Shown: positions 45,268 through 54,909, counted from the first letter of the stretch. The stretch is 64,000 bases of DNA from Viridibacillus soli (GCF_016612995.1 NZ_JAEOAH010000042.1:1-64000), one strand, 5' to 3'. The notes: generated by a model from the letters alone, not told the origin. Program-made: numbers and translations.

Positions 45268-47022
45268 ATGATGAACCTACATTTAACGAACAAACAACGC
45301 CGAATTTTAAGCTCTCAACAGAAGGTGAAGGCTGATTTTATATTACGAAATGCACAGGTGGCAGATGTCTTTAACTTGCAATGGAGACAGGCTGATATAG
45401 TTGTATCAGCAGGGTATATTGTGGCCATTGATTCGAATAGTCAATATGAGGCAGAGCATGAAGAGGATGCAGCAGGACGTTATGTCATTCCTGGTCTTAT
45501 AGATGGGCATATTCATATTGAATCATCCATGTTAACGCCATCGGAATTTAGCCGTATATTATTGCCGCACGGAATTACAACGGTTATAACGGATCCACAT
45601 GAGATTGCAAACGTTTCAGGTGCAAAAGGGATTCAGTACATGTTAGATGATGCTAAAAATGCGGTGATGGATATTCATGTGATGCTGCCATCAAGTGTGC
45701 CTTCTACGGCGTTTGAAAACGCAGGAGCAGTGCTGGAAGCTGAGGATTTGGCTCCTTTCCTCACACATCCAGATGTCCTTGGCTTAGCCGAAGTAATGGA
45801 TTTTCCTGCTGTACTAGAAGGTAATGAAAAAATGCTTGCTAAAATCGAACAAACTGAATCTATTAAACGAATAGTTGATGGACATGGTGCTGGACTATCA
45901 GCACAGCAAATTCGAGGATATCGTGCAGCGGGTATCCAAACAGATCATGAATGTGTAACGGCAGAAGAAGCGAGAAATCGAGTGCAGCAAGGTATGTATG
46001 TGCTAATTCGTGAAGGCTCAGCAGCCAAAAATCTCCGTGCCTTATTACCAGCTGTAACGCCAACTAATGCACATCGCTTCCTATTTTGTACAGATGATAA
46101 ACATTTAGATGAGCTTATGCACGAAGGTAGTATAAATTATGACATTGCACTGGCGATTAAAGAGGGGATGGAACCACTTCAGGCAATTCAATTAGCCACT
46201 CTAAATGCAGCAACTTGCTATCAGCTACAACATAAAGGTGCATTAGCAGAAGGGTTTTTAGCAGACTTCATACTGCTTGAAGATATCCAAACTTGTAAGC
46301 CACAAGCCGTATGGAAAAATGGCGAGAAGGTTGCAAAAAATGGGCATATGCTACAACAAAAAGAGGGAGAAACCCATATCCCAACTACTATTTTACAATC
46401 CGTGAATATTCCAGCGCTGACAGCTGCAGATTTGACTATCCCTTTTAATAAAGGTACAAAAGCGAATATTATCGACATTCAGCCAAATCAGTTAATGACT
46501 AGTAAGCGTGTAGCTGATGTCACTGTTGAAAATGGTGTTTTCGTATCATCTGTGAAGGATGATCTGTTAAAATTAGCTGTCATTGAACGTCATCATCAAC
46601 TTGGTAATATTGGTCTTGGTATCACTCATGGCTTTGGACTTCAAAAGGGTGCTGTTGCGACTACTGTTGCTCACGATTCACACAATGCACTTGTGTTAGG
46701 AACAAATGATGCGGATATGCTCTTAGCCGTTGAAGCATTGCAAAATATGCAAGGTGGTTATGTTGTCGTAGCAGATGGAGAAATTTTAAGTGCTTTGCCA
46801 CTACCAATTGCTGGACTGATGACCGATCAACCAGCGCCAATTGCTGAAAAACAACTAAATGAATTACATGAAGCATTACTTCAGCTCAACCCAGATTTAG
46901 ATTTTCATCTATTCTTAACGCTTTCATTCATCAGCTTACCTGTTATTCCAGATATTAAATTGACAGACACCGGATTATTTGATGTCGTGAACTTCCAGCA
47001 TATTGCTGTTGAAGTGGAGTAG
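45268..47022 (+). CDS. ade: adenine deaminase
   Basis: A 584-residue metal-dependent amidohydrolase. The metal-binding motif HIHIESSM starts at His81 and lies on the N-terminal barrel, followed by TVITDPHEIANVSG. Later motifs are HDSHNALVLGTND and LPLPIAGLMTD of the C-terminal part. It converts adenine to hypoxanthine and ammonia in purine salvage. Length and order match B. subtilis AdeC. The ATG at 45268 follows AAGGAGGC; the second codon is also ATG. No purine riboswitch was recognised in its 98-base leader. It is monocistronic and ends in a strong terminator. Confidence 0.95.
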   Translation: MMNLHLTNKQRRILSSQQKVKADFILRNAQVADVFNLQWRQADIVVSAGYIVAIDSNSQYEAEHEEDAAGRYVIPGLIDGHIHIESSMLTPSEFSRILLPHGITTVITDPHEIANVSGAKGIQYMLDDAKNAVMDIHVMLPSSVPSTAFENAGAVLEAEDLAPFLTHPDVLGLAEVMDFPAVLEGNEKMLAKIEQTESIKRIVDGHGAGLSAQQIRGYRAAGIQTDHECVTAEEARNRVQQGMYVLIREGSAAKNLRALLPAVTPTNAHRFLFCTDDKHLDELMHEGSINYDIALAIKEGMEPLQAIQLATLNAATCYQLQHKGALAEGFLADFILLEDIQTCKPQAVWKNGEKVAKNGHMLQQKEGETHIPTTILQSVNIPALTAADLTIPFNKGTKANIIDIQPNQLMTSKRVADVTVENGVFVSSVKDDLLKLAVIERHHQLGNIGLGITHGFGLQKGAVATTVAHDSHNALVLGTNDADMLLAVEALQNMQGGYVVVADGEILSALPLPIAGLMTDQPAPIAEKQLNELHEALLQLNPDLDFHLFLTLSFISLPVIPDIKLTDTGLFDVVNFQHIAVEVE

Positions 47023-47030
47023 GACATTTA

Positions 47031-47075
47031 AAAACGTTAGTTTGAACAAATTGTTCAAGCTGACGTTTTTATTTT
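47031..47075 (+). terminator. terminator of adenine deaminase
   Basis: AAAACGTTAG-TTTGAACAA pairs with TTGTTCAAG-CTGACGTTTTT, followed by ATTTT. Confidence 0.88.
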
Positions 47076-47260
47076 GGAAATATTTACAGATACTTCTTGT
47101 GATGATAGAATTAATTAACTTTAAATAAAGGATTGCACAGTGTGTTGCATTCTTTATTTTGAAGTAAATATCATGGGGGTCGCTGCCAATATTAAATACC
47201 TATTTTTAATTTTGTTTTTGTCTATTTAGGTGACGTTAAAATTATGATAGGGGTGTAACG

Positions 47261-47764
47261 ATGATAGAATTAAACACAGAAAGATTAAGATTAATCCCAT
47301 TAAATGCAGAAAGCTTGAAGTTGCTAATTGATAATCAAAATGAGATGGAAATAAAGTTATCTTTAAATAAATCAGAAGGAGTTCTTAGTAAAGAACTTAA
47401 ACATGCTATGGAATTTAGGCTTTCAAAAGTAATGGAAGATCAGCAAAATTTTTTATGGTACACCAATTGGTTAATTGTATTGAGAGAAGAAAACTGTATA
47501 GTTGGTGGCATAATGTTAAAAGGCCGCCCAAATGAAAATGGTGAAGTAATAATTGGCTACTACACGAGTCCCGAGTATCAAGGAAATGGTTATATGACGG
47601 AAGCCGTTTCTAATATTAAAAGTTGGCTGTTAAATCAGCCAGATGTTATGTATGTTATAGCTGATACCGATAAAGCCAATATTGCATCGCATAAGGTATT
47701 AGAAAAAACAGGAGCAGAAATCTATAAGGAGACTGAAGACTTATACTTTTGGAGATTTTTCTGA
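47261..47764 (+). CDS. GNAT acetyltransferase (RimJ/RimL type)
   Basis: A 167-residue member of the RimJ/RimL branch. The start MIELNTERLRLIPLNAESLKLL is typical, the acetyl-CoA loop is SPEYQGNGYMTEAV (about residues 107-120), and the C-terminal NIASHKVLEKTGAEIYKETED is the conserved helix-strand end. The substrate is not predictable. A GGGGTG ribosome binding site precedes the ATG. It is a single gene with a weak downstream hairpin at 47848. Confidence 0.9.
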   Translation: MIELNTERLRLIPLNAESLKLLIDNQNEMEIKLSLNKSEGVLSKELKHAMEFRLSKVMEDQQNFLWYTNWLIVLREENCIVGGIMLKGRPNENGEVIIGYYTSPEYQGNGYMTEAVSNIKSWLLNQPDVMYVIADTDKANIASHKVLEKTGAEIYKETEDLYFWRFF

Positions 47765-47847
47765 AATAAATCCTTAAAAAAATTAGATAATGTTCAGCGT
47801 TAAAAAGTTGGTTACGGTATCCGTGCAAAATTATCATAGAAAATATT

Positions 47848-47877
47848 AAGAGCCTGTTTTTAAATAGGCTCTTTTAT
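47848..47877. terminator. bidirectional terminator between convergent genes
   Basis: AAGAGCCT (47848-47855) pairs with AGGCTCTT (47866-47873), followed by TTATATTT; an A-rich side allows use from the minus strand. Confidence 0.8.
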
Positions 47878-47943
47878 ATTTGAAAAATAACGCTATAAGA
47901 TGTTCGTTTGATTGGAATCTTTCTTCAGTACTTATTCCTAGCT

Positions 47944-48765
47944 CTATTTCAATTTTTTAATAAAAAGCTCTTCATGTATAAGTTGAATCGAGTGCCCCAT
48001 AGAGATCAGTTGCTCCGCTTTTTGAAATTTACTACTTTTGTGACCAGTTTCAGATCTTTCAATACTATTGCGACTAATGACCAAGTAGTCGGTCTGTTTA
48101 GAAATGACATTACTAAAAATGCCACCAGCTTGTCGTACCTTTTGCGCAGCGGTCGTTCGAGTCATGCCATGTAAGCCACCTGTAAAGACAATAGTTTTTC
48201 CTTTGAAAAATGGTTCATTACTGGTTTGTTTCGCATTTTGTATGACGGTCATATTTATATCAAATAATGATTTTACATGAGTTATATTTTTTGTTTTCCC
48301 AAGTTCAAGTACGATTCTAGCAATAATTTCAGCATTCTCCAAAGTAAGGGGAATAGACAATTTTGAAGCAACTGAGGCCAATTTAAAATTCGGTAACTCT
48401 GGGCATGCTTTTTGCGCTAATTCAAGTGTACATCCATATTGACAATAGGGGGGAAGCTGCTGAATACTTTCGCATGATTCTTGAATGACATTTTCATCAT
48501 ATTTAACATAGTGAGCAACGACGAATTGATTGTTTAGCCACTGACATAATGTTGGGTAAAATTCCTTAAACGTTGGCGCATGCTGAACGTTTTCAGCTGT
48601 TAAGCCATGATGATGCGTATGATATTCATCAAATGGTTGCTCTGGGTTTATATAAGTAAACAGGGTATCCTGTATTTCTCCATCCACCACTTTTACTAAT
48701 CCAATCGAACAAATACTATCTCGCCATTGGTTGGCTGTTTCAATATCAATGGCTATAAAGTCCAT
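47944..48765 (-). CDS. DnaQ-like exonuclease domain fused to BRCT, catalytic residues altered
   Basis: A 273-residue protein. Residues 1-165 are a DEDDh exonuclease fold and 185-270 a BRCT domain (FKGKTIVFTGGLHGMTRTTA, GGIFSNVISKQTDYLVI). The first exonuclease motif is intact (IDIET), and a second-motif Asp is present (VAHYVKYDENVI). The third motif, normally H-x-A-x-x-D-A, reads PLTLENA: the histidine is replaced by proline and the aspartate by asparagine. The exonuclease domain may therefore be inactive, leaving a structural or BRCT-driven role. In the family these proteins resemble the epsilon-like part of DNA polymerase III. Ribosome binding site AGGAGG. Confidence 0.85.
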   Translation of the reverse strand: MDFIAIDIETANQWRDSICSIGLVKVVDGEIQDTLFTYINPEQPFDEYHTHHHGLTAENVQHAPTFKEFYPTLCQWLNNQFVVAHYVKYDENVIQESCESIQQLPPYCQYGCTLELAQKACPELPNFKLASVASKLSIPLTLENAEIIARIVLELGKTKNITHVKSLFDINMTVIQNAKQTSNEPFFKGKTIVFTGGLHGMTRTTAAQKVRQAGGIFSNVISKQTDYLVISRNSIERSETGHKSSKFQKAEQLISMGHSIQLIHEELFIKKLK

Positions 48766-48890
48766 GTAAAGTCCTCCTAGGTTAAAACATATAAAGCTAT
48801 TATAGCAATAGATTTATATGTATGGGCCGTTTGTACGCAAAGATACTATGGCTAATGGTAAGTTATACAATTGTAGATACGCCGACATCA

Positions 48891-49077
48891 ATGGATAAAA
48901 ATATTATTATTGCTCTTGTCATATCGGATTTTATATTCATTGTTGTAAGTATAGTTTCAGATATTTTAGCTACTAAAGATCGAGAAAAAGGCATGTTTAA
49001 ATTCTACAATATTACTTATCTTCTTCGGAGTTCTGTTAACACCTATTGTCATGGGGGAACGAAGCGTAAACATTTAA
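48891..49077 (+). pseudogene. small two-helix membrane protein gene with a one-base frameshift
   Basis: From the ATG at 48891 the frame reads MDKNIIIALVISDFIFIVVS and on to ATKDREK, after which the product of the current frame turns into sequence with no membrane character. Removing one A from the AAAAA run near 48980 restores a second hydrophobic segment (STILLIFFGVLLTPIVMGE) and a stop at 49075. Two-helix proteins of this shape are common. The break is either a real frameshift or an error in the A run. No clear ribosome binding site precedes this ATG; an upstream ATG at 48822 is in frame. Confidence 0.5.
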
Positions 49078-49149
49078 AATCATGGACAGAGTAAAGGTTA
49101 TTTCTGATTTAAGGAAAAAGGAAAATAGCTGAATTTATTGAGAAAGAAA

Positions 49150-49180
49150 ATCCCGCCAAAACGTTTTGGCGGGATCTTTT
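49150..49180. terminator. perfect-stem terminator
   Basis: ATCCCGCCAAAAC pairs perfectly with GTTTTGGCGGGAT (49150-49175), followed by CTTTTTATT. It may serve either strand; on the minus strand it would end the phosphatase relic. Confidence 0.88.
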
Positions 49181-49462
49181 TATTGTTTTATAAAGTTATG
49201 TTCTATAAGCGTTTTCTCAAGAAATGCTTGACAACTGTCTGTGAAAAGGTCAAATGTGTCCTGGAAATCACTTGTGTAGTAAGGGGCCAACACACCTTAT
49301 TTATGGATAGTTAAGCCTAGTAGAATACCATGACCTTGTGGCAGCGGAATCCACTTCCACTTTATCACGCAGATTAACTTTCTCGAGTAAGTCTAGGAAT
49401 AATGCATCAGCTATTGGTGAGAGGTGAATGCTTCCAAGGTAGACAAATAAGACGTTTGTCAT
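49180..49462 (-). pseudogene. relic of a low-molecular-weight protein tyrosine phosphatase
   Basis: On the minus strand from the ATG at 49462 the product begins MTNVLFVYLGSIHLSPIADA. This is the LMW-PTP start (VLFVCLGNICRSPMAEA) with the catalytic Cys changed to Tyr and the Arg to Leu. The frame stops after RSWYSTRLNYP, and a later segment, with VLAPYYTSDFQDTFDLFTDS and CQAFLEK, matches the family's C-terminus (DPYY...F...V/I). The central part with the signature region is missing. It is a decayed gene with a deletion, no longer encoding an active phosphatase. Confidence 0.8.
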
Positions 49463-49859
49463 GCATGTATCTCATATGTAGATAATCGTGTATATGCTAT
49501 GTGATTCAAAAAGCATACACAATAAATTCTACGACGATTACAGATTGAAAATAAGTTCATAAGTCATGAAAATTAATGAAAATTAGTAGTGTTATAAGGT
49601 TGTATGATTCGAAATAACTATCATTTAGATATACGAGGAGTGTATTATATGGTATTATTAAATAATTAATTAACGAACTAGATGACTTCTTAGCAAAATA
49701 ACTTCTCAAGAAATAAGTTGCTAATTCAAATTATTGCTAGCTCGAAAAACGTGCTATCTATTTTATTTCATACATGTAGAAATGGTAATTCTAAACAAAT
49801 ATAAAAGAGCCTTCTATTCATGTTTTAGAAGCTATTTATCTATAGAAGGAGTATCATTT
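49463..49859. other. intergenic region before the membrane GGDEF gene
   Basis: No gene is supported. The open frame of the downstream GGDEF gene extends upstream to 49734, but that part lacks a ribosome binding site and codes for unlikely sequence. The promoter of the GGDEF gene is expected here. Confidence 0.45.
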
Positions 49860-50963
49860 ATGCTTCAATCGATATTATCAAATCTTGCCATTATATTATT
49901 ACTACATTTAGTCGTGCATAGGATAATGAATTATAGAAAAAGTTTACGGAATTATTATTTTTTCTTATTAATTGTACTGACTTTTTCAGTAGCAGTTATC
50001 ACTATGTTTTATTTACCAATCGAATTTGACGGATATCGGGTAGATTTACGAATGATTCCCCTTGTTTTTTTGGCTTATTTTAGTAATTGGAAATTAACGC
50101 TTCCTGTATTAGTTATTTCCTCTATTTGGTATTCTTTTGAAGGAGGAATTGGTACTACTCCTGGGATTATCTTTGGGATGATTGGACCAACCCTTTTAAC
50201 ATTAGCAGTGTATAAAAAAAATAAATACGATAGTTGTTATTTTGACAAAATCTTACTTATTACGATTTGTTGGTTTATTTCAGATTTCCCTATTGTTTTT
50301 ATTGTTCCAAATGGGCTTGATATTTTTCAAAGGATTTTTATATGGCGATATGCTGCCCTTATTGGAGCAGCATCAGTTTGGTATGCTTTAGTTTTATTTG
50401 AAATTAAACGAGAACATTTAAAAAATCAATTAGAATTTGTTGCATGGCATGATTCACTAACAAAACTTTTGAATAGAAATAAATTCTTCGAGGTAGTGGA
50501 AGTAAAACGGGAAAAATCAGATGTAAATCATTATTTAGCGATGGCTGATTTGGATCACTTTAAGAAGTTAAATGATACATATGGACATGTAGCAGGCGAT
50601 CATATTTTAATCGAAATATCAGACATATTTAGAAAGTATGAATGTGATCTTGTAAAAGTTGGAAGATATGGTGGCGAAGAATTTATCATATATCAAGGAC
50701 AACCTAGTTTTGAGCAGGCTGTTTTGTATTTAGAGGCAATCCAAAAAGAGATACGAACGACACTATTTTGTATTGATCAGGATATCGCGACCCATGTAAC
50801 TATCTCTATTGGTGTAGCAAAGTTGGAAAATGATATGTCATTACTAGAAGCAGTTAAACAGGCGGATAGAAATTTATATATGGCAAAGGAAAATGGTAGA
50901 GATCAAATCAAGACATCAGCTGACCAAATAAAAAGTACACTTACAACAGTTGGTGGAGAATAA
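49860..50963 (+). CDS. membrane diguanylate cyclase with 5TM-5TMR_LYT-type sensor
   Basis: A 367-residue protein. Five to six membrane segments (about 5-185) form a 5TM sensor of the LYT type seen in LytS-like and cyclase proteins, and a GGDEF domain follows (about 200-360) with HDSLTKLLNRNKF, ADLDHFKKLNDTYGHVAGD and RYGGEEF (an active GGEEF variant). It should synthesise cyclic di-GMP in response to an unknown membrane signal. The ATG at 49860 is chosen because AGAAGGAG lies nine bases ahead; the longer frame to 49734 has no ribosome binding site. It is monocistronic. Confidence 0.88.
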   Translation: MLQSILSNLAIILLLHLVVHRIMNYRKSLRNYYFFLLIVLTFSVAVITMFYLPIEFDGYRVDLRMIPLVFLAYFSNWKLTLPVLVISSIWYSFEGGIGTTPGIIFGMIGPTLLTLAVYKKNKYDSCYFDKILLITICWFISDFPIVFIVPNGLDIFQRIFIWRYAALIGAASVWYALVLFEIKREHLKNQLEFVAWHDSLTKLLNRNKFFEVVEVKREKSDVNHYLAMADLDHFKKLNDTYGHVAGDHILIEISDIFRKYECDLVKVGRYGGEEFIIYQGQPSFEQAVLYLEAIQKEIRTTLFCIDQDIATHVTISIGVAKLENDMSLLEAVKQADRNLYMAKENGRDQIKTSADQIKSTLTTVGGE

Positions 50964-51288
50964 AGAAAGAATGAAGCACTAATCCCCTTGATAGGACTGG
51001 GTGTCTAAAACTACAATTAGCTCAATTGTAATTAATGGAATATTCGATCTTTAGTAATCATAAATATAAAGTAATTATACTAACAGCTAATTATTTTACT
51101 ATTGAAAAAATAAATGATAGAATATAGTAACGATAAAAACTGAAATTATCCGCTAGCTTAATTGAAATCATTTTAGAAGGAAATCATTCTGAATGTGGAG
51201 TCATAAATAGGTTAGCGGGTTTTTGTATATTTTCAAGTAACCAGCCACTGAATCTTTATAAATTCGAGCTAGTGAAAGGAATGAGCAG
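50964..51288. other. intergenic region with a long hairpin
   Basis: CCGCTA at 51150 pairs with TAGCGG at 51213 across a 57-base loop that can fold further, and GTTTTTG follows, so it may be an attenuator or terminator in the leader of the IDEAL gene. No gene is seen in the rest. Confidence 0.4.
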
Positions 51289-51573
51289 ATGAAATTATTA
51301 CAAAAAGATGTTGGCAGATGGGTAATTGTTCAAAATCTTAATGGCTATATTTTGTCTGTTGACGAAGACAAAACAGCGGCAGTCGTCAGATTTTTCGTTG
51401 ACGGACATCAATATGACCGCACCGCGCAATTCGAAGAGGTCCAAGCAAACAACAAAACCAACTTACAAATTCAAGATTTACTAGAACTACAAGAATTAGC
51501 ACTTGAAACGGATGACAGAGAGTGGTTCGAGCAGCTAGGTAAACAAATAGCAAAATTCAAAGTAGAGTTTTAG
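51289..51573 (+). CDS. IDEAL-domain small protein
   Basis: A 94-residue cytosolic protein. Its second half (about 60-90, DLLELQELALETDDREWFEQLGKQ) matches the IDEAL motif of small Bacillales proteins (xxDxALxTxDxxWFxxLxxxL). The N-terminal half is beta-rich (RWVIVQNLNGYILSVDED). Some IDEAL proteins such as B. subtilis ComK-related partners modulate protein stability or sporulation, but this one is not assigned. Ribosome binding site AAAGGAATGAG; a terminator follows. Confidence 0.8.
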   Translation: MKLLQKDVGRWVIVQNLNGYILSVDEDKTAAVVRFFVDGHQYDRTAQFEEVQANNKTNLQIQDLLELQELALETDDREWFEQLGKQIAKFKVEF

Positions 51574-51633
51574 ATGGGAATTTGCATGATATAAAAGACT
51601 TTGTTATGAAAGTAAGAAAATTAAAAGAAATGA

Positions 51634-51674
51634 AAAAGCAGGGGTGCCTCCATCAATGGCATCCCTGCTTTTAG
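51634..51674. terminator. bidirectional terminator between convergent genes
   Basis: AAAAGCAGGGGTGCC pairs with GGCATCCCTGCTTTT across a nine-base loop. Confidence 0.9.
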
Positions 51675-51679
51675 TATTT

Positions 51680-52630
51680 TTACTCTTCAATCTTCACTAA
51701 ATAATCAATAATTCCCATAGCTGAAACTGCAGTATCTAACGGAATAACTTTGAAAACAGGGTGACCAAGCAATAAACCATGCTGTAATACATAGTCATTT
51801 ACTACTGCGTTCAGACGACATTCTAAATCTCTGGTACGCTCGGAAAACTCCTCTTTAGTAGCCATCGCCTTTTTACCTTCCTTTAAGAAAATGGGCAACC
51901 ATTCACGTACTTGCTGGTAGGCCACTCCAGGATTTCGGTAAACGCCATAATGTCCAAAGTATAACTGGTCTGCATTGAGTTTCTCATATAACTGAATCGA
52001 TTGTTCCATCGCTTCTGGATCGAATTGATTCGGTGAAGTAGAAGGGATGATTAAGTCAAACTCCTCACCCGTAAGCTCAGGATAATAAACCCCTGTCGTA
52101 TCGCCAACGAAAATTCCATTTGTTGCACTCTCATGTATGGAAATATGGTGATTGGCATGACCTTTCGTATGATAAAAAGTTAAAGTCGTCTCCCCAAGCT
52201 CAAGTTTCTCTCCATCTTCAACTGTCCGCATACGCTCTTCGGAAACAGGCAAAATTGGATCAAATAATGTATCGAAATTGTCTCCATAAACAGACTTCGC
52301 ACTCGCGATTAAGCGACTTGGATCTACCAAATGCCTTGCGCCCTTAGGATGCACGAGCAGCTTCGCATTTTTGCATTGCTCCATAAATAATCCAGCACCA
52401 CCCGCATGATCCAAATGTATATGCGTCAAAATCAAATAATCCACATCTTCAGGTGCCACCCCTAGTTTCTGAAGTCCCTTGATAATATAAGGTACAGAAG
52501 GGCTTGCAGATGTTTCAATCAATGCAATCTTATCATCTAAGAGTAAATATGAACTCGTTCGATTTGGCTGTCCCAAATCATAACTATCAATACAAAACAA
52601 ACTTTCGCTAATCTGTTCAATCTTTCCCAT
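51680..52630 (-). CDS. MBL-fold metallohydrolase
   Basis: A 316-residue metallo-beta-lactamase-fold hydrolase. The metal-binding motif THIHLDHAG (HxHxDH) is at about residues 79-87, a further histidine is in KGHANHH, the bridging Asp in GDTTGVYYP and the last histidine in FGHYGVYRNPG. Family members hydrolyse thioesters, lactones or similar esters; the substrate is not predictable. It is a single gene. The ATG at 52630 is chosen because GGGGGCG lies about eight bases upstream; the longer frame begins with a TTG at 52645 that overlaps it. Confidence 0.88.
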   Translation of the reverse strand: MGKIEQISESLFCIDSYDLGQPNRTSSYLLLDDKIALIETSASPSVPYIIKGLQKLGVAPEDVDYLILTHIHLDHAGGAGLFMEQCKNAKLLVHPKGARHLVDPSRLIASAKSVYGDNFDTLFDPILPVSEERMRTVEDGEKLELGETTLTFYHTKGHANHHISIHESATNGIFVGDTTGVYYPELTGEEFDLIIPSTSPNQFDPEAMEQSIQLYEKLNADQLYFGHYGVYRNPGVAYQQVREWLPIFLKEGKKAMATKEEFSERTRDLECRLNAVVNDYVLQHGLLLGHPVFKVIPLDTAVSAMGIIDYLVKIEE

Positions 52631-52768
52631 CCCAAACGCCCCCAATTATATGTAGTTGATATTTAGTGTAAATAGATTGAAAGGAAATGTAAAAGGAAAT
52701 GATTGAGATAATGAGATGTTTATATCAGAAAGTTTCCAGATAGTAATAAATAGAGGGATTTAATGAAG

Positions 52769-52880
52769 TGAAAATTCAGATAAATAACAATCAAGCCAAC
52801 TTGCGCAACAAACAACGTACTTTGCGCAATAAACACACAGACTTCCGCAACAAACATGACACTTTGAGCAACAAACACCA
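52769..52880 (-). repeat. four-unit 21-bp repeat array of the same family
   Basis: TTGCGCAACAAAC-like cores start at 52801, 52822, 52843 and 52864, each exactly 21 bases apart; the last two vary (TTCCGCAA, TTGAGCAA). A flank TGAAAATTC...TAAATAACAA (52769-52790) precedes it, as in the array at 45011. The minus-strand frame of the units reads FVAQ/FVAE/FIAQ repeatedly and the flank VIYLNFH. It sits between two genes and overlaps neither. Confidence 0.8.
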
Positions 52881-52933
52881 ATAATTCCCCACAAAAAGCC
52901 AAATGAAAGTAAAACTTCCATTTGGCCAGTCTA

Positions 52934-54637
52934 TTAAAGCTTAAATTTATGGATTTCTTCTTGTAGTGAAGCCGATTTTGCATTTAAATCTTGGGCTATA
53001 TTATGGACATCCTGCATTGTAGCCACTTGTTCTTCAATTGATCCAGATACCGCTTCAATTTGCACAGAAGTACCATCTGAATGGTTGGCGATCTCTGATA
53101 TAGAAGCGGCCACTTCTTCAGCACTTGCTGAAATTTCCTCGGAAGCAGCAGAAATGTCTTCGATTTGTGAGGACATCGAACGCACTGCACCTGTGATCGA
53201 GCAGAATGAAACATCCGCTTGCTCGATGATTTTGACACCTTCTTCAACAGTTAACAAGCCTTGTGTGACACCATTTTCAACATTTTTTGTATCTCGTTGA
53301 ATAGTGGCCGTTAGATGGACTATTTTGTTGGCAGATGTTTTTGATTCCTCTGCTAGTTTTCGGACTTCATCGGCAACAACAGCGAAGCCTTTACCATGTT
53401 CACCAGCACGAGCGGCTTCGATTGCAGCATTTAAGGCAAGTAAATTCGTTTGCTCCGTAATATCTGTAATTACTTTTGTAATATTTTCTATTTCAACAGT
53501 TTGTAACCCAAGCTTTTTTGTTAATTCGGTAACAAGAACAGTTGCATCATAGATACTCTGCATTTGCTCTTTCGCGTTACTAAGTTTGGCTTGTCCTTCT
53601 TCCGCAATAGTTAATGTATTGATAGCCGTACTATGCAAAGTTTGACTTGATTCGGCAATACGCTGAACGCCAACCGCTGTTTCACTCATAGCCACAGTAC
53701 TTTCTTTGGCAGCTACAGAAGACATTTGAGCATTTTGTGAAGTCGTCTCAATGCGAGTCGAAACATTTTCGGTAGCTCGTGATACTTCTTCGGTACTTGA
53801 GGATAATTCAGCTGCAGAAGTTGACAAATGCTCAGCACTATCATTCGTTGCTTTAATTAAATGGTGTAAATTTTCTTTCATATCATTAAATGAATCTGCT
53901 AATTCACGCAGCTCATCTTTCGTACGTATTGTAATTTTCGGTTGTGATAAATCACCATTCGCTACCATTTTAACAGCTTCAGTTAGCATACGAACAGGTG
54001 TAGCTATCAATTTAGTAATAATAGTGCAAATAATAGTAGCTACAATTAAATTCACTATGAAATTGACACTTGATGCAACAGTTGCATAGTCTGTTTGGTC
54101 TTTAGCATCTGTTTGTATTTTATCTAGTTGCTCATGTTGATATACCAGCATATCCTGTACATTCGTTAAAATTTTGTCATTTGTAGTCTGTACAAAATCA
54201 TTCATCAACTCGATGGCTTTTTTATCATTGTCGGATTGATGTGCGGCTATTGTTAGTTTTGCATAGCGATCGAACACCATTTTATTAGCGATTGAATCTT
54301 CGACTAATTTCTTCATCGTACCCGATTTTACCATTGTTTTTAATTCGGCTAATTTGTCATCAAAAATGACTTGATGCTCTCGTAATGAATGTAAAGAATC
54401 ACCTTGATCTTGTAATAAATATCCGCGCAAATAAGAACCTTGCAGAGCCATCTCATTTTGAATATCATCCACTAACTTCATTTGAACAAAGCGGTTATCC
54501 ACCAATTCTTCGAGCGTGTGATTAATCTCCCGCGTATGTTTTACATTAAATACTGAGGAAATACCAATAAGAATAACCATCAGTGAAAATCCTATTAATA
54601 ATTTTCTTCCTATTTTCAATGAAATCACTACTTTCAA
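52934..54637 (-). CDS. membrane methyl-accepting chemotaxis protein
   Basis: A 567-residue chemoreceptor with an N-terminal membrane segment (about 10-30), a four-helix-bundle sensor domain (about 32-185), a second membrane segment (about 190-212), a HAMP domain (about 212-265) and a signalling domain (about 270-567) whose tip reads [20 protein letters not shown] and [16 protein letters not shown]. It signals to CheA in motile cells. The start is uncertain: the frame opens at TTG 54637, with GTG at 54628 or TTG at 54619 as alternatives, and no strong ribosome binding site was found for any. The ligand is unknown. Confidence 0.9.
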   Translation of the reverse strand: MKVVISLKIGRKLLIGFSLMVILIGISSVFNVKHTREINHTLEELVDNRFVQMKLVDDIQNEMALQGSYLRGYLLQDQGDSLHSLREHQVIFDDKLAELKTMVKSGTMKKLVEDSIANKMVFDRYAKLTIAAHQSDNDKKAIELMNDFVQTTNDKILTNVQDMLVYQHEQLDKIQTDAKDQTDYATVASSVNFIVNLIVATIICTIITKLIATPVRMLTEAVKMVANGDLSQPKITIRTKDELRELADSFNDMKENLHHLIKATNDSAEHLSTSAAELSSSTEEVSRATENVSTRIETTSQNAQMSSVAAKESTVAMSETAVGVQRIAESSQTLHSTAINTLTIAEEGQAKLSNAKEQMQSIYDATVLVTELTKKLGLQTVEIENITKVITDITEQTNLLALNAAIEAARAGEHGKGFAVVADEVRKLAEESKTSANKIVHLTATIQRDTKNVENGVTQGLLTVEEGVKIIEQADVSFCSITGAVRSMSSQIEDISAASEEISASAEEVAASISEIANHSDGTSVQIEAVSGSIEEQVATMQDVHNIAQDLNAKSASLQEEIHKFKL

Positions 54638-54865
54638 TAAGGTTTACCAATAGTAACGGGAAAGGCTGAATTACTTTGGGACTTATTTATCATAACCTAT
54701 TTTAAGGAAGAATGTGATGTATTTTACAAAATTTTTTATTAATTCTAAAATTTTTCTACTTATTCTTTATGGTTATATGTTAATAATACCTTTAATAACT
54801 TGGTAATGTATTTAATTGGTAATGTAATATAGTGAATGTAGTTATAAAAGTTTGGCTATAAACGT

Positions 54866-54908
54866 AAAAAAAGAGGATGTCCCATACTATTCGTGGGTAT
54901 CCTCTTAA
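54866..54908 (-). terminator. terminator of the glucosaminidase-LysM gene
   Basis: AAGAGGAT pairs with ATCCTCTT, with an inner CCCA/TGGG. On the minus strand it follows the stop by only a few bases, and a T tail (TTTTTTACG) follows. Confidence 0.85.
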
Positions 54909-54909
54909 T

